Shown here in pieces: positions 18,091 through 29,219 of a DNA stretch of 64,000 bases. The notes under the pieces are model-generated. The model did no database searches. It had not been told where the DNA came from and saw nothing but the letters and a program-made list of their open reading frames with translations. Source of the DNA: Dechloromonas sp. A34 (lineage in GTDB: Bacteria; Pseudomonadota; Gammaproteobacteria; Burkholderiales; Rhodocyclaceae); assembly GCF_026261605.1 (NCBI RefSeq), contig NZ_CP102486.1, forward strand, positions 3,968,001-4,032,000, read 5' to 3'. The translations under genes and the position numbers were made by a program. Numbering within the stretch: the stretch's first letter is position 1; the number at the start of each line of letters is the position of its first letter.

Positions 18091-19422
18091 TTATTTCTTG
18101 TCTTTGTCGGCAAACGGATTTTTCGCGGTAACAAACTGGATGCGCAAAGGCGTTCCCTGCAATTTGAAGGCCTCGCGGAAAGTGTGTTCAAGATAACGAC
18201 GATAGCTGTCGGTGATGTGATCGACCGCATTTCCGTGAACGACGATGATCGGGGGGTTGGAACCGCCCTGGTGGGCATAGCGCGGCTTCGGCCGGAAAAG
18301 GCCATGCTTGGGCGGCGCCTGCCTGGCAACCGCGTCGATCAGCACCCGCGCCAGGCGTGGTGTGGACATCTTGGTCATGGCCGCCGTGAAAGCGGAATCG
18401 ACTGACCGGAACATGGACTCCAGACCAATATTGTCGCGTGCCGAAATAAAGTGGAATTTGGCGAAATCGAGGAATTTCAGCTTGCGCTGCAGGATCAGGC
18501 GCGTTTGCTCACGGGTGTAGGCATCGAGGCCATCCCATTTGTTAACAGCAACCACCAGCGCCCGACCGGATTGCACGATGAAATCGGCAATATGGGCATC
18601 CTGCTCGGAAACATCAGCCTGGGCATCCACCATCAGGATGACGACATTGGCATCCTCGATCGCCTGCAGGGTCTTCACCACTGAGAACTTCTCGATCGAC
18701 TCGAAGACCTTGCCGCGCTTGCGCATACCCGCCGTATCGACCAGTACATACTTGCGGCCGCCGCGTTCGAAATCGATCTCAATCGAATCCCGTGTCGTGC
18801 CCGGCGCATCGAAAGCGATGACGCGCTCTTCACCGAGCAGCGTGTTGATCAGCGTCGACTTGCCGACATTCGGTCGCCCGACAATTGCCACCCGGATGGC
18901 ATCGGATTTTTCTTCCTCTTCGTCCGGCTCCGGAAAGGACTCCAGGGCCAGATCGACCAAGCCGCGAACGCCTTCGCCGTGAGCCGAGGAAATGGCATTG
19001 GGTTCGCCGAGACCGAGCTCGTGGAACTCCGCCTCGACCATACCGGCATTCATGCCTTCCGCCTTGTTGACAGCGACAAAGACCGGCCGGCCAATGCGCC
19101 GCAGCTTGTTGGCGATTTCCTTGTCGTGCGGCGTAATGCCGGTACGACCGTCGACCACGAAAATGACAGCATCAGCCTCGGCAATCGCCTGCTCGGTCTG
19201 GCGCGCCATTTCGTGCAGGATGCCTTCTTTGATCAGCGGCTCGAAACCGCCTGTATCGACAACCAGATAGGGTTTGCGCCCCAGCTTGCCGTGACCGTAG
19301 TGACGGTCGCGGGTCAGCCCCGGCATGTCGGCGACGATGGCGTCGCGCGACTTGGTCAGGCGATTGAAAAGAGTGGACTTGCCGACATTGGGTCGGCCAA
19401 CCAGAACGAGCGTAGGTTTCAT
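18091..19422 (-). CDS. der: ribosome biogenesis GTPase Der (EngA)
   Basis: This 443-residue protein has two tandem G domains, each opening [10 protein letters not shown] (about residues 8 and 185), with NKAEG and NKWDG specificity motifs, and a C-terminal KH-like domain. Der is essential for 50S subunit assembly. Its start overlaps the bamB stop by 4 bases, and the bamB-der pairing is typical of proteobacteria. Confidence 0.97.
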   Translation of the reverse strand: MKPTLVLVGRPNVGKSTLFNRLTKSRDAIVADMPGLTRDRHYGHGKLGRKPYLVVDTGGFEPLIKEGILHEMARQTEQAIAEADAVIFVVDGRTGITPHDKEIANKLRRIGRPVFVAVNKAEGMNAGMVEAEFHELGLGEPNAISSAHGEGVRGLVDLALESFPEPDEEEEKSDAIRVAIVGRPNVGKSTLINTLLGEERVIAFDAPGTTRDSIEIDFERGGRKYVLVDTAGMRKRGKVFESIEKFSVVKTLQAIEDANVVILMVDAQADVSEQDAHIADFIVQSGRALVVAVNKWDGLDAYTREQTRLILQRKLKFLDFAKFHFISARDNIGLESMFRSVDSAFTAAMTKMSTPRLARVLIDAVARQAPPKHGLFRPKPRYAHQGGSNPPIIVVHGNAVDHITDSYRRYLEHTFREAFKLQGTPLRIQFVTAKNPFADKDKK

Positions 19423-20579
19423 TGCGCCTCGATTGCGCTCACGTTGCCGCCCGCGGTTTGCACCAGAAAGCTTGAACCGAGCAATTGAACCGGGGCACGC
19501 ACGGGCGTTCCGTCGGTCTTCATGCGGGCGGCAAAGCTGCCGTCCTCACGGGAAAGAAAATGGACGATGCCCTCGGCATCGGCCACGGCGACCAGCCCAC
19601 GACGAACGGCCGGGCCGGACAGGCGGCGATTGAGCAGCTTGTCCTGCTTCCACAGGCTGCTGCCGGACAATCGATCCAGGGCATGGACTGCGCCCTTCTC
19701 GTCGGTGACGAACAGGTAGCGCCCGTCAAGGACCAGACCAGCGGCCGACGAAATGTCACGCGACCAGATCATCGCCCCCCCCTGGCTCATGTCGAAACAA
19801 GCCACGCGGCCCTGAAAGGCGACGGCACAAATCTGGCTGCCTTCGATGACAGGAGAGGCCACGATATCGGCAACGCGATCAAGCTCAGTCGCCCCCTTGG
19901 GGAGCGCCACCGCTCCCTCCCAGACCGGCGCACCATTCTGCAAGGACAGGGCAACCAACTTGCCACCGGGAAAGCCGACAAAAACGAAACGATCGGCAAA
20001 GATCGGCGCCCCTGCACTGCGAATCGACAAGCTCGGCGTCGAACGTTGATAAACCCACTTGCGGCCACCGTCACCAGCATCGAACAGGAAGACGCGGTTG
20101 TCACCACTCTTGACGGCGACGCCCTCGTTACCCACGGTCGGCGAGGCCAGCACCTCGCTGGTCACCTTGGCCTGCCAACGCGGCTTGCCATCCTCGGTCG
20201 AAAAGGCCAGGACATCGCCCTTGGGCGTGGCAACCACGACCAACTGACCACCGGCCCCGACCCCAGCCGACAAGGGCTGACCGACGTTGATTTTCCATAT
20301 GGTTTTGCCATCTTCGATCTTGCTGAGCGCACCGTCACGGCCAGCGATGTAAATGGCACTGCCCAGCACGGCCGGCGCAAAGGTGTAATCGCCTGCCTTG
20401 CCCGCACCGGCCGACCACTGCGTGCGAACTTCAGCGGTCGCGACAATCGGCTTCAACGCGGCCATCTTGGGCGCGGCACTGGTGAAGGGGTTGATCGAAT
20501 TGATCGCGTCGGAAACGGTCGCACAACCGCCGAGCAACAGTCCGGCAGCGGCCAACAGAACAAGCAGGCGGCGTGACAT
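19419..20579 (-). CDS. bamB: outer membrane assembly lipoprotein BamB
   Basis: This 386-residue lipoprotein has a lipobox LLGGC with Cys at about 19 and a PQQ-like eight-bladed beta-propeller with repeated G-x-hydrophobic-W units such as [12 protein letters not shown]. It is part of the BAM complex that inserts beta-barrel proteins in the outer membrane. Its start and the stop of the upstream TPR gene share one base (TGATG). No features are missing. Confidence 0.95.
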   Translation of the reverse strand: MSRRLLVLLAAAGLLLGGCATVSDAINSINPFTSAAPKMAALKPIVATAEVRTQWSAGAGKAGDYTFAPAVLGSAIYIAGRDGALSKIEDGKTIWKINVGQPLSAGVGAGGQLVVVATPKGDVLAFSTEDGKPRWQAKVTSEVLASPTVGNEGVAVKSGDNRVFLFDAGDGGRKWVYQRSTPSLSIRSAGAPIFADRFVFVGFPGGKLVALSLQNGAPVWEGAVALPKGATELDRVADIVASPVIEGSQICAVAFQGRVACFDMSQGGAMIWSRDISSAAGLVLDGRYLFVTDEKGAVHALDRLSGSSLWKQDKLLNRRLSGPAVRRGLVAVADAEGIVHFLSREDGSFAARMKTDGTPVRAPVQLLGSSFLVQTAGGNVSAIEAQ

Positions 20580-21217
20580 CAGGCGGCCTTCCCCAGGCTG
20601 TCAAGCTTTTGCCGGAGCAGTTCGCGCCCGGCGCCGGCCTTGCCGGAAGCATGGTCCAGGGCGGCTTGGTAGGCACCGCGCGCTTCGGACTTCTTGCCCT
20701 GGGCGGCCAGCACATCACCCTTCAGCTCCTGAAAACGAGCCTCGAAGGCGGGCAACGAGGCCCCAGCCAATTGCTTCAGCGCCTCGTCATAGGCTTTTTC
20801 GTCAAGGTGCACGGCTGCCAAACGCAGACGGGCGAGATCCTTGACCTCATCCTTGCCATTGGCGGCAGCCCAGCTCAGCTGTGCCTTGGCCGTTTTGAGG
20901 TCGCCTGCTTCAAAGGATTGCCTGGCCGCCAGCAAAGCGGCTAGAGAAGCATAACTGGTGCTGCCGAACTTTTCCGCCAGTTCGCCGGCAGACGACTTGA
21001 CCTTCTGGGCATCGCCAGCCGCCACAGCCTGTTCGAGGACCGCATAGATCGCCGCCGCCTGTGTCGACTGGCCCCGCTGATACCAGTTCCAGCCTTGCCA
21101 GCCGATCACTGCCAGGCAAAACACAGTGATCACACCGGTCACCAGGTTGCCATACATCTTCCACCAGGTTTTCAGCGTGTCGATCTGTTCCTGTTCTTCT
21201 AGGTCGTAGTGCGCCAT
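20579..21217 (-). CDS. YfgM-like TPR membrane protein
   Basis: This 212-residue protein has a short cytoplasmic N terminus (YDLEEQEQIDTLKTWWKMYG), a single TM helix at about 24-44 and periplasmic TPR-like helices. The start is the conserved pattern of the YfgM/TPR_21 family, whose members associate with the SecYEG/PpiD translocon. It sits between hisS and bamB as yfgM does in E. coli (hisS-yfgM-bamB-der), which supports the call. Confidence 0.9.
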   Translation of the reverse strand: MAHYDLEEQEQIDTLKTWWKMYGNLVTGVITVFCLAVIGWQGWNWYQRGQSTQAAAIYAVLEQAVAAGDAQKVKSSAGELAEKFGSTSYASLAALLAARQSFEAGDLKTAKAQLSWAAANGKDEVKDLARLRLAAVHLDEKAYDEALKQLAGASLPAFEARFQELKGDVLAAQGKKSEARGAYQAALDHASGKAGAGRELLRQKLDSLGKAA

Positions 21218-21221
21218 CCGC

Positions 21222-22511
21222 TTATTCCTCTTCGTCCGAATCGATCAATTGCCCGATGATGGCATCCGCCAGATCATCGACCTTCAGTTTAAGTTGGGCC
21301 ACGCCTTCTTCGCGCAGCGCCTTGAGTTGGGCTTCACCGGTCGCCGCTTCATCGTCGCCGATGATGACGGCAAATGTCGCCCCGCTGCCATCGGCTTTCT
21401 TCATCTGCGACTTGAAGCTGCCGCCACCGCAATGCAGCAACACGTTAATCCCCTGGTCGCGCAGCCCTTCGGCAACGCGGAAAGCCTGGCGGGAAGCGAC
21501 ATCACCTTGATGCACCAAATAGACATCAGGCGCCGGAGCCGCCGGTTCGCCGCCGGAGTCTCTGATCAATGCGATCAGGCGTTCGACGCCCATCGCAAAG
21601 CCGCAGGCCGGCGTCGGCTTGCCACCGAGTTGCTCGACCAGTCCGTCGTAACGGCCGCCGGCACAGACCGTCCCCTGGGCGCCGAGCTTGTCGGTGACCC
21701 ATTCGAAGACGGTCAGGTTGTAGTAATCGAGGCCGCGCACCAGACGCGGATTGATTGTGAAGGGGATGCCGGCATCGCGTAACACGCGCTGGACGCCCTC
21801 AAAATGCGCCAGTGACTCGGCCCCGAGGTAGTCGATCAGCCTCGGTGCGGCAGCGCAAAGATCCTGCATCGCCGGGTTCTTGGTATCGAGGATGCGCAGC
21901 GGGTTGGTGTGCAGACGGCGCTTGGCATCTTCGTCGAGCAGCTCGGCGTGTTCCTCGAAATAGGCGATCAAGGCCGCCCGGTGCTGGGCGCGCTCCTCCG
22001 CCTGGCCTAGGCTGTTGAGCTGCAGTTCGATGCCGTCGAGGCCGAGATCGGCCCACAGGCGGGCGCCCATCAGTATCATTTCGGCATCGATGTCCGGACC
22101 GGTGAAGCCGAAGGATTCGACGCCGACCTGATGAAACTGGCGGTAACGCCCCTTCTGCGGCCGTTCATGACGGAACATCTGGCCGATGTAGTAGAGGCGC
22201 TGTGTCTGACGGGCGGCCAGGTTGTGCTCGATCACGGCACGCACGCAACCAGCAGTGCCTTCGGGACGCAAGGTCAGCGCCTCGCCGTTCAGGCCGTCGA
22301 TAAAGGAATACATTTCCTTCTCGACGATATCGGTGACTTCACCGATGGCGCGCTTGAAGAGCGGCGTCGGTTCGACGATGGGCATGCGGATGGGGCGATA
22401 GCCGTAGCCCTTCAGCCACGCACGGATGGTGTCCTCGAACAGTTCCCAGAATGCCGCTTCTTCGGGCAGGATGTCGTTCATCCCGCGCACGGCTTGCAAC
22501 GTTTGACTCAT
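21222..22511 (-). CDS. hisS: histidyl-tRNA synthetase
   Basis: This 429-residue class II synthetase shows motif 2 ([15 protein letters not shown]), the histidine-binding segments LVRGLDYYN and [13 protein letters not shown], motif 3 (GFAMGVERL), and a C-terminal anticodon-binding domain. It charges tRNA-His. The start overlaps the ispG stop by 4 bases. Together with hisZ, its paralogue, the operon carries both a true and a regulatory HisRS-fold protein. Confidence 0.97.
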   Translation of the reverse strand: MSQTLQAVRGMNDILPEEAAFWELFEDTIRAWLKGYGYRPIRMPIVEPTPLFKRAIGEVTDIVEKEMYSFIDGLNGEALTLRPEGTAGCVRAVIEHNLAARQTQRLYYIGQMFRHERPQKGRYRQFHQVGVESFGFTGPDIDAEMILMGARLWADLGLDGIELQLNSLGQAEERAQHRAALIAYFEEHAELLDEDAKRRLHTNPLRILDTKNPAMQDLCAAAPRLIDYLGAESLAHFEGVQRVLRDAGIPFTINPRLVRGLDYYNLTVFEWVTDKLGAQGTVCAGGRYDGLVEQLGGKPTPACGFAMGVERLIALIRDSGGEPAAPAPDVYLVHQGDVASRQAFRVAEGLRDQGINVLLHCGGGSFKSQMKKADGSGATFAVIIGDDEAATGEAQLKALREEGVAQLKLKVDDLADAIIGQLIDSDEEE

Positions 22512-23737
22512 GCTTGCAGTTTCTTCTTGTAGGTGCGCTGGACGTAGCGCTCGATGATGTCCTTGAATTCGGCGCTGATATGTTCGCCCTTGAGCGTGAC
22601 GGTCTTCACCCCGTCCTCGTAAACCGGGGCCGACGGCGCCTCGCCGGTGCCGGGCAGCGAAATGCCGATGTTGGCATGCTTCGACTCGCCGGGGCCGTTG
22701 ACGATACAGCCCATGACGGCCAGCGTCATGTTCTCGGCACCATCATATTGCAGTTTCCATTCCGGCATTTTGGCGCGGACGAAATCCTGGACATCGCCGG
22801 CCAGTTCCTGGAACAAGGTACTGGTCGTGCGGCCGCAGCCCGGGCAGGCCGCAACCATCGGCGTGAAGGCGCGCAGCCCCATGGTCTGCAGGATTTCCTG
22901 GGCGACGATCACTTCCTGGCTGCGCGAACCGCCGGGCTCGGGGGTCAGCGAAACGCGGATGGTGTCGCCGATGCCTTCCTGGAGCAGCACGGAGAGCGCG
23001 GCGGTAGAGGCGACGATACCCTTCGAACCCATGCCGGCCTCGGTCAGGCCAAGATGCAGCGCATAGTCGGCCCGCCTGGAGAGTTCGCGGTAGATGGCGA
23101 TCAGGTCCTGCACACTGGAAACCTTGCAGGAGAGGATGATCTTCTCGCCGGCCAGACCGACTTCCTCGGCCTTGGCGGCTGACTCGAGCGCCGAGGTGAC
23201 CATCGCGTGGCGCATGATCGCGGTGGCGTCGAGCGGCTCGGCACGCTTGCTGTTCTCGTCCATGATGCGGGCCATCAGGTCCTGGTCGAGGCTCCCCCAG
23301 TTGACGCCGATGCGTACGGGTTTGTCGTACTTGCAGGCCAGTTCGACCATCTGCGCGAACTGCTCATCCTTTTTCTTGCCGAAGCCGACGTTGCCCGGAT
23401 TGATCCGGTACTTGGCCAGCGCCTCAGCGCAGGCCGGATGGTCGGTCAGCAGACGATGGCCGTTGTAGTGAAAATCGCCGATCAGCGGCACGTTGCAGTT
23501 CATCCGGTCGAGATGCTCACGGATCTTCGGCACGGCGGCGGCAGCTTCCGGCGAGTTGACCGTAATGCGCACCAGTTCCGAGCCGGCGCGCGCCAGTTCG
23601 GCACACTGCAGGGCAGTCGCCAGGTAGTCGGCGGTATCGGTATTGGTCATCGACTGAACGACCACCGAGGCGGTGCCGCCGATCGCGACATGGCCGATTC
23701 GGGTGGCGCGCGTCAGGCGCCGGGCAAGCGCACTCAT
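22508..23737 (-). CDS. ispG: 4-hydroxy-3-methylbut-2-enyl diphosphate synthase (IspG/GcpE)
   Basis: This 409-residue iron-sulfur enzyme of the non-mevalonate isoprenoid pathway converts MEcPP to HMBPP. The 4Fe-4S ligands are seen as CPGCGRTTS and [17 protein letters not shown]. The N-terminal TIM-barrel starts with [15 protein letters not shown] sequence ([19 protein letters not shown]). It lies 3 bases after rodZ, a common order (rodZ-ispG-hisS). Confidence 0.97.
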   Translation of the reverse strand: MSALARRLTRATRIGHVAIGGTASVVVQSMTNTDTADYLATALQCAELARAGSELVRITVNSPEAAAAVPKIREHLDRMNCNVPLIGDFHYNGHRLLTDHPACAEALAKYRINPGNVGFGKKKDEQFAQMVELACKYDKPVRIGVNWGSLDQDLMARIMDENSKRAEPLDATAIMRHAMVTSALESAAKAEEVGLAGEKIILSCKVSSVQDLIAIYRELSRRADYALHLGLTEAGMGSKGIVASTAALSVLLQEGIGDTIRVSLTPEPGGSRSQEVIVAQEILQTMGLRAFTPMVAACPGCGRTTSTLFQELAGDVQDFVRAKMPEWKLQYDGAENMTLAVMGCIVNGPGESKHANIGISLPGTGEAPSAPVYEDGVKTVTLKGEHISAEFKDIIERYVQRTYKKKLQA

Positions 23738-23740
23738 GGC

Positions 23741-24660
23741 TTACTCCAGAACCAGGCGTGCGACATCGCCACGCGTATGCGGAACGAGGTCGACCGGCTG
23801 TCCATGCCAGTACAACTTGACGCCCGGCGCATAGCCGATGACCAGCGAAAGCGGACCTTCGCCGGACAGTATCTGCTCGCTACCCGCCGCAAGCCGCTGC
23901 GAGAACACCAGCTTGTTGTCGCGATTACGCACTTCCAGCCACGAGTCCTTGTCGAAAACAAATCGCATCTGCGGCGCATTGGCTACCGGTGCCGGCTTCT
24001 CCAGGTTTTGCGGCGGCGCCGATCCGTCCGCGGCAAGCGCGGGAGGCGGCGCATCGAGCGGGGCCAAAGCCTGCGGATTCATGACCTGCTGCGGTGTCGC
24101 GCCCGGCGGAAATACCGGGTCGGCCGATGGCGCAACGGCATCTGCCGGCGGGGTAGCCGGCACTTCCTTGCGGGCCAGCGAGTCGAGCAGACTCTGCGTA
24201 TTGTCGCGCCAAGCCGAAAGGTCGTTGGGCAAAAGGAAATAAACCAGGGCGGCAAGCAGTACCAGCCCGCCCCCGTCAGCATCACCGCACGGTCCCGCCG
24301 CGACGCAGAACCCCCGGTCAGCGGCATCGACGTCGGGCGCGTTTCGGGAACGGACAAGCTGCTGACCGGCTTTTCGAGGACGCCGTCGAGTTGCATCATC
24401 AACGGTGCCGGATCGATCTGGACCAACCGGGCGTAATTGCGGACAAAACCACGGACGAACGTCTGTCCCGGCAATCCCTGCCAATCCCCATTTTCCAGTG
24501 CCTCAACCTGGCGCGGACCCAGCTTCAGCGCCTGGGCGATGTCGAGAACGTCCAGCCCGCGCGCCTGGCGGGCCGCAGCAAGTTGCTCGCCCACCGACGG
24601 CAGGGAAGTAGACGAGACCTCGTCGACAGCAATCTCGTCGGAACCGATCTGCTCACTCAT
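23741..24660 (-). CDS. rodZ: cytoskeletal anchor protein RodZ (apparent frameshift in the TM helix)
   Basis: RodZ links MreB to the cell-wall machinery. The N-terminal helix-turn-helix domain (GEQLAAARQARGLDVLDIAQ, EALENGDWQGLPGQTFVRGF) is in the frame from ATG 24660. The TM helix end (LVLLAALVYFLL), the Pro/Ala-rich periplasmic linker and the C-terminal beta domain (SWLEVRNRDNKLVFSQRL) are in another frame that ends at 23741. One added base within the C runs at 24266-24274 joins them at MLTGxGLVLLAAL. Start and end overlap or abut pilF and ispG normally, so the gene is probably intact in the cell. Confidence 0.88.
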
Positions 24661-25463
24661 TCAAAATTACCCTTGAGGAATTCCTGATATTCGGGGGACG
24701 TCGGGTAGCGGCTGCGCAATTGCGACGCGTAGCCTCCCTCACCTCCCCGATTGCCCAATTTGCGCTCGAGCCGGACGCCCAGCCAGAGGGCTTCGGCCGT
24801 CGGCGGCTCCATCATTTTGAGCGCTTCATTGAGGTAGATCCTCGACTCTTCGAGGATGCCGCGCTTGTAAAAAATCTTGGCCAGCTGGAAACGCGCGGTC
24901 TGCGCGCCGTCACGCGAGAGTTGTACGGCCTGAAGCAGATAGCCTTGAGCTCCTTCCAGATCACCCGCCTTTAATGCACAGGTACCGGCATTGGTATAGG
25001 CGCGATCCGGGGTCTCGTACAACGGGCTCTTCAGCGCATTTAGGAAATAGGCAATGGACTGGCGCTCCTTGCCGGTTTCGCAAAGGTACCAGCCATAGTT
25101 GTTATTCACTTCCGGGTCGTTCGGCGCAATACTCAAAGCACGCCGAAAATCGTCCTCGGCCTTGCCGTTTTCCTTGAGCGCAGCGTAGACCAGACCGCGA
25201 ATGCTGTAGGCCTGGTGATACCCCGAGTCAGCTGCGAGCGCGACACGTAGTTCGTCGAGTGCGACCGACATATTGCCACCCTGGTAGTACATGGCCCCCA
25301 GTTCCGTATGAATCCGGGCGCGGTTGCGCGGATCGCTGGCCGCCAGATTGCGCCCGTTCGGCGTCTGCTCAAAGTTGTACTGAGTCTGGGCGTAGGCTGA
25401 AAAAACACAAAGCACACTCAGACACACGCCGGCAATCCGGCTTTTCAGCGAAAGACTCTTCAC
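24657..25463 (-). CDS. pilF: type IV pilus assembly TPR protein PilF/PilW
   Basis: This 268-residue protein has an N-terminal signal peptide ending near AYA-QTQ and about six TPR units (for example [19 protein letters not shown]). PilF/PilW is the pilotin that brings the PilQ secretin to the outer membrane. Unlike typical PilF, I see no clear lipobox; a Cys lies in SVLCVFSA but the pattern is poor. The start is GTG at 25461-25463, overlapping the rlmN stop as GTGA. Position rlmN-pilF-rodZ is the standard one. Confidence 0.92.
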   Translation of the reverse strand: MKSLSLKSRIAGVCLSVLCVFSAYAQTQYNFEQTPNGRNLAASDPRNRARIHTELGAMYYQGGNMSVALDELRVALAADSGYHQAYSIRGLVYAALKENGKAEDDFRRALSIAPNDPEVNNNYGWYLCETGKERQSIAYFLNALKSPLYETPDRAYTNAGTCALKAGDLEGAQGYLLQAVQLSRDGAQTARFQLAKIFYKRGILEESRIYLNEALKMMEPPTAEALWLGVRLERKLGNRGGEGGYASQLRSRYPTSPEYQEFLKGNFE

Positions 25464-26557
25464 GGCCTTGCCTCCTTGAGGGGGATGATCCGTCCAGCTG
25501 TGCGCTTGGTCTTATCCTTGACCTGCCCGGCCAGTTGGCCGCAGGCGGCATCGATATCATCGCCGCGTGTCTTGCGCGTCGTGGTAATAATGCCTGCCGT
25601 CATCAGGATATCGGCGAAGCGCCGTACCCGTTCAGCTGGCGAACGCTTGAATGGCGACCCCGGGAAGGGGTTGAAGGGAATCAGGTTGAATTTGCAATGC
25701 ACCGATTTGACCAACGCCAGCAATTCACGGGCGTGGGCATCGCTGTCGTTGATGCCATCGAGCATGATGTACTCGAAGGTAATGAAATCTCGCGGCGCCT
25801 TCTCCAGATAACGCCGGCAGGCGGCCATCAGCTCTTTCAGGGGGTATTTCTGGTTGATCGGCACCAGCTGGTCGCGCAGCTTGTCATTCGGCGCATGCAG
25901 CGAGACCGCCAGGGCCACCGGGCACTCATCGCCTAAGCGGTCCATGACCGGCACCAGACCTGAGGTAGACACCGTGACGCGGCGGCGCGACAGACCATAG
26001 GCGTTGTCGTCGAGCATCAACTTGAGCGCGGCGACGGAATTTTCGAAATTGGCAAGCGGTTCGCCCATGCCCATCAGCACGACATTGGAAATAACCCGTT
26101 CGTCGCCATGCACCGCACCGAGCGCGTTATTGGCCTGCCAAAGCTGGCCGATGATCTCGGCCACCGTCAGATTGCGGTTAAAGCCCTGCTTGCCGGTCGA
26201 ACAGAATGCACAGTCGAGGGCACAGCCGGCTTGCGTGGACACGCAGAGCGTACCTCGGTCATCCTCGGGAATGAACACCGTTTCCACGGCATTGCCATTA
26301 CCGACATCGATCAAAAACTTGCGCGTGCCGTCATCCGACAACTTGTCGGAGACCACCGCCGGCGGCAAGACGACGGCTTTCGCCTTGAGCTTCTCGCGAA
26401 GGCTCTTGGCAATATCGGTCATGGCATCGAAATCCGCCACACCGGAACGATGAATCCAGCGCAGAACTTGCCGGGCGCGGAAAGGCTTTTCGCCCTGCGC
26501 GGCAAACCAGGCGGTCAGGCCTTCAGCATCGAGATCAAGAAGATTTTGCATCAGCAT
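25460..26557 (-). CDS. rlmN: 23S rRNA/tRNA adenine-C2 methyltransferase RlmN
   Basis: This 365-residue radical-SAM enzyme methylates A2503 of 23S rRNA and A37 of some tRNAs. The cluster motif is [14 protein letters not shown]. The GEPLANF and SLHAPND segments and the C-terminal methyl-carrying Cys in DAACGQL are all present. The ATG at 26557 is followed by a second at 26551, and either could be used. It is followed by pilF with a 4-base overlap. Confidence 0.97.
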   Translation of the reverse strand: MLMQNLLDLDAEGLTAWFAAQGEKPFRARQVLRWIHRSGVADFDAMTDIAKSLREKLKAKAVVLPPAVVSDKLSDDGTRKFLIDVGNGNAVETVFIPEDDRGTLCVSTQAGCALDCAFCSTGKQGFNRNLTVAEIIGQLWQANNALGAVHGDERVISNVVLMGMGEPLANFENSVAALKLMLDDNAYGLSRRRVTVSTSGLVPVMDRLGDECPVALAVSLHAPNDKLRDQLVPINQKYPLKELMAACRRYLEKAPRDFITFEYIMLDGINDSDAHARELLALVKSVHCKFNLIPFNPFPGSPFKRSPAERVRRFADILMTAGIITTTRKTRGDDIDAACGQLAGQVKDKTKRTAGRIIPLKEARP

Positions 26558-26563
26558 CCCAGT

Positions 26564-26627
26564 CCGTCATTCCCGCCAATGCGGGAATCCAGAGGTTTCT
26601 GGATCCCCGCACCGGCGGGGACGACGG
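26564..26627. repeat. palindromic intergenic repeat element
   Basis: The 79-base ndk-rlmN gap contains a dyad of the type CGTCATTCCCGC...GCGGGAATCCAG / CTGGATCCCCGC...GGCGGGGACGACG. It has two inner hairpins and an outer inverted repeat. Read as protein it gives the tell-tale SFPPMRESRGFWIPAPA string known from many proteobacterial intergenic repeats. It is a REP-like element, possibly acting as a transcript-end or mRNA-stability structure. Only one copy was noticed in this window. Confidence 0.8.
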
Positions 26628-26636
26628 ATATTTGAA

Positions 26637-27065
26637 TCAACGACCGGCGTAAACGTTCATGCCCGGGAAGAAGAAGCCGATTTCGACGGCGGCGGTTTCC
26701 GGCGCATCGGAACCGTGCACGGCGTTGGCGTCGATGGATTCGGCGAAGTCGGCGCGGATGGTGCCGGCGTCAGCCTTCTTCGGATCGGTGGCGCCCATCA
26801 GTTCGCGGTTCTTGGCGATGGCGTTTTCGCCTTCCAGCACCTGGATCATCACCGGGCCGGAAATCATGAAGGAAACCAGATCCTTGAAGAAGGGACGTTC
26901 TTTGTGCACACCGTAGAACTGACCGGCTTCTTGCGGGGACAGCCAGGCCATCTTGGAAGCGACGATCTTCAGACCGTTGGTTTCGAAACGGGAATAGATC
27001 TTGCCAATGACGTTCTTGGCGACTGCGTCGGGTTTGATGATGGAGAGGGTGCGTTCGATAGCCAT
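26637..27065 (-). CDS. ndk: nucleoside diphosphate kinase
   Basis: This 142-residue enzyme equilibrates nucleoside di- and triphosphates. The catalytic histidine is in [12 protein letters not shown], and the N-terminal [15 protein letters not shown] and [11 protein letters not shown] segments are canonical. It is the first gene of the leftward housekeeping series, with rlmN downstream beyond the repeat element. Confidence 0.97.
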   Translation of the reverse strand: MAIERTLSIIKPDAVAKNVIGKIYSRFETNGLKIVASKMAWLSPQEAGQFYGVHKERPFFKDLVSFMISGPVMIQVLEGENAIAKNRELMGATDPKKADAGTIRADFAESIDANAVHGSDAPETAAVEIGFFFPGMNVYAGR

Positions 27066-27137
27066 TTAATTGCTCCGCAAAAGCTAGACAGTTGAAAAAC
27101 GGGCAATTTTAGCAGAATCGCGAGGCAAACGCCTGTC

Positions 27138-27824
27138 TCACTGAGCGGCGGCCTTGCCACCCAGGGTCGCCAGCAAGGGGTCGCGCAGCACGGCAAAATT
27201 GCGCGGCGCAATGTACTGCAGCAGTTCCTTGCCCTCACCATCGACCAGGATATCGAGGCCTTTTTGCGGATAGAGCAGGTGCACGCGTTTTTCGGAGATC
27301 ACCAGGCGCTCGCCAGGCTGCCCGAAGCGCTGGATCACCGTCGCCTCATCCAGATTGACCGCCGGAATGACGCTGATCGCCTTGACCGGCAGATTTTCCG
27401 CCAGCGCCAGATCATCCGGATGCAGCGTGATCTTGCGGGTCGTGCTTTCCATGTGCTTGGCCTTCAGGGCTCGCTCGCGCATCGCGGAAATCGCTTCCTT
27501 CGAGGCATCGACCGTCACCACCACCTTGGCCAGCACGAAACCGAGCGGCACCTGGGTGTAATACCCTTCTAGGGTACCCGCCTCGCCCGGCTCGGCAATG
27601 ATCGCGACATCGATTTCCGTTCCCAGTTTCTGCCGTACATCGCCCAACGTACTGCCCCCGGGCTTGATGCCGAAGACACTGCTGCCACCCTGCCCATCGA
27701 GTTCGATCTGCCACGGCAGGTTGCTGTTCGGGTCGACGCCCTCGTACTTGCCGGCGATCGGTATGAAGAACGGCACGATCAGCGCCACGAGGACAAAAGC
27801 GATCAGGTAGAGAGCGAATTTCAT
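27138..27824 (-). CDS. uncharacterised membrane-anchored protein
   Basis: This 228-residue protein has one N-terminal hydrophobic helix (KFALYLIAFVLVALIVPFFI) and a soluble, probably periplasmic domain beginning with GVDPNSNLPWQI. A SmpA/BamE-like phrase appears twice: STLGDVRQKLG and EATVIQRFGQPGERL, the latter followed by HLLYPQKGLDILVDG. I do not recognise a named family. I start it at ATG 27824 because the helix begins there; the open frame reaches 27869. It stands alone between ndk and the TRAP terminator. Confidence 0.7.
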   Translation of the reverse strand: MKFALYLIAFVLVALIVPFFIPIAGKYEGVDPNSNLPWQIELDGQGGSSVFGIKPGGSTLGDVRQKLGTEIDVAIIAEPGEAGTLEGYYTQVPLGFVLAKVVVTVDASKEAISAMRERALKAKHMESTTRKITLHPDDLALAENLPVKAISVIPAVNLDEATVIQRFGQPGERLVISEKRVHLLYPQKGLDILVDGEGKELLQYIAPRNFAVLRDPLLATLGGKAAAQ

Positions 27825-27884
27825 TGAATTCTGATAGGCAACTAGGGATGGGCGATTGTGCCATAGCAACCGCCCGGAAACGAA

Positions 27885-27918
27885 AAAGCCGCGCCCGGAG
27901 AATCCGGTGCGCGGCTTT
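27885..27918 (-). terminator. terminator after dctM
   Basis: The 10-bp stem AAAGCCGCGC / GCGCGGCTTT contains an inner CCGG pair and is followed by TTTTTCG on the - strand. It starts 18 bases beyond the dctM stop and closes the TRAP operon. Confidence 0.85.
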
Positions 27919-27935
27919 GGCTGGGCGCTGCGAGC

Positions 27936-29219
27936 TTAGAGCATGCCCAAGGTCCGGGGCAACCAGAGCGACAGGTCCGGCCAGTAAGTGACTACCATCA
28001 AGAAGCCCAGCATTGACAACAGCCACGGCCAGACAGCGACGGTCAGCTCGGTAATCCCCATTTTGGTGATGCCCGAGGCGACGTAGAGGTTCAGGCCGAC
28101 CGGCGGATGGCACATGCCGACCTCCATATTCACCACCATCAAGATACCGAAGTGCACCGGATGGATGCCGAGTGCCATCGCCACCGGGAACAGAATCGGC
28201 GCGAAGATCAGCACGATCGACGATGGCTCCATGAAGTTACCGGCCAGCAGCAGGATGACGTTGACCGCCAGCAGGAAGGTGATCACGCCCAGCCCGTTGC
28301 CCAGCATCCAGTCGGCCAGTGCCTGCGGAATGTTCTCGTTGGTCATGATGAAGGAGAACAGCACGGCATTGGTGATGATGTAGAGCAGCATCGCCGACAT
28401 GTTGGCCGAGTTGAGCAGCACCTTCGGCACGTCCTTGATACCCAGATCGCGGTAGATGAAAACCGCGCAAATGAAGGCATAGACCGCCGACATGGCAGCC
28501 GCTTCGGTCGGCGTGAAGATGCCTGTATAGATACCGCCCATCACGACGATGATCAGCAGCAGCCCCCAGACCGAGGCGCGGAAGGCTTTCCAGCGTTCAC
28601 CCCAGGTCGCCTTCGGCTGACGCGGGTAATTGAACTTCTTGGCGCGATACCAGGTAACACCACCCAGTACGCCGGCCAGGGCCAGGCCCGGGATGACGCC
28701 GGCCATGAACAGTGCGCCGACCGAGGTGTTGGTCGCCACCGAGTACATCACCATGACGATGGAGGGCGGAATCAGGATACCGAGCGCTCCAGAGGTGGCG
28801 ATGACGCCCGCCCCGAACTTGTTCGGAAAGCCCGCCTTGACCATTGCCGGCAGCAGGATGGAGCCGATCGCAACAACCGTCGCCGGGCTGGAACCCGACA
28901 CCGCTGCAAATAGCGCACAGGCCAGCACACCAGCCAGACCGAGGCCGCCGTACCAGTGGCCGACCATCGACGTGGCGAAATTGATCATTCGTTTCGCCAC
29001 CCCGCCGTGCGTCAGGAAATTGCCCGCCAGGATGAAGAACGGGATGGCCATGATCTCGAACTTCTCGATGCCGGTGAAGAGCTTCAGGGCCACCGATTCG
29101 AGCGGCACCTGGGTCATCGTGAACAGGAAGGTCAGAACGGTCAGGCCGAGCGATATCGAAATCGGCATGCCGGTCAGCATGAGGACGGCCAGCAGGCCGA
29201 AAATTACTAGCGCATTCAT
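27936..29219 (-). CDS. dctM: TRAP C4-dicarboxylate transporter, large permease DctM
   Basis: This 427-residue inner-membrane protein has about twelve hydrophobic segments. The DctM signatures include SGSSPATVVAIGSI and VGLNLYVASGITK. With DctQ it forms the sodium-driven permease that receives dicarboxylates from the periplasmic DctP. Its start overlaps the dctQ stop by 4 bases. It is the last gene of dctP-dctQ-dctM. Confidence 0.95.
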   Translation of the reverse strand: MNALVIFGLLAVLMLTGMPISISLGLTVLTFLFTMTQVPLESVALKLFTGIEKFEIMAIPFFILAGNFLTHGGVAKRMINFATSMVGHWYGGLGLAGVLACALFAAVSGSSPATVVAIGSILLPAMVKAGFPNKFGAGVIATSGALGILIPPSIVMVMYSVATNTSVGALFMAGVIPGLALAGVLGGVTWYRAKKFNYPRQPKATWGERWKAFRASVWGLLLIIVVMGGIYTGIFTPTEAAAMSAVYAFICAVFIYRDLGIKDVPKVLLNSANMSAMLLYIITNAVLFSFIMTNENIPQALADWMLGNGLGVITFLLAVNVILLLAGNFMEPSSIVLIFAPILFPVAMALGIHPVHFGILMVVNMEVGMCHPPVGLNLYVASGITKMGITELTVAVWPWLLSMLGFLMVVTYWPDLSLWLPRTLGML

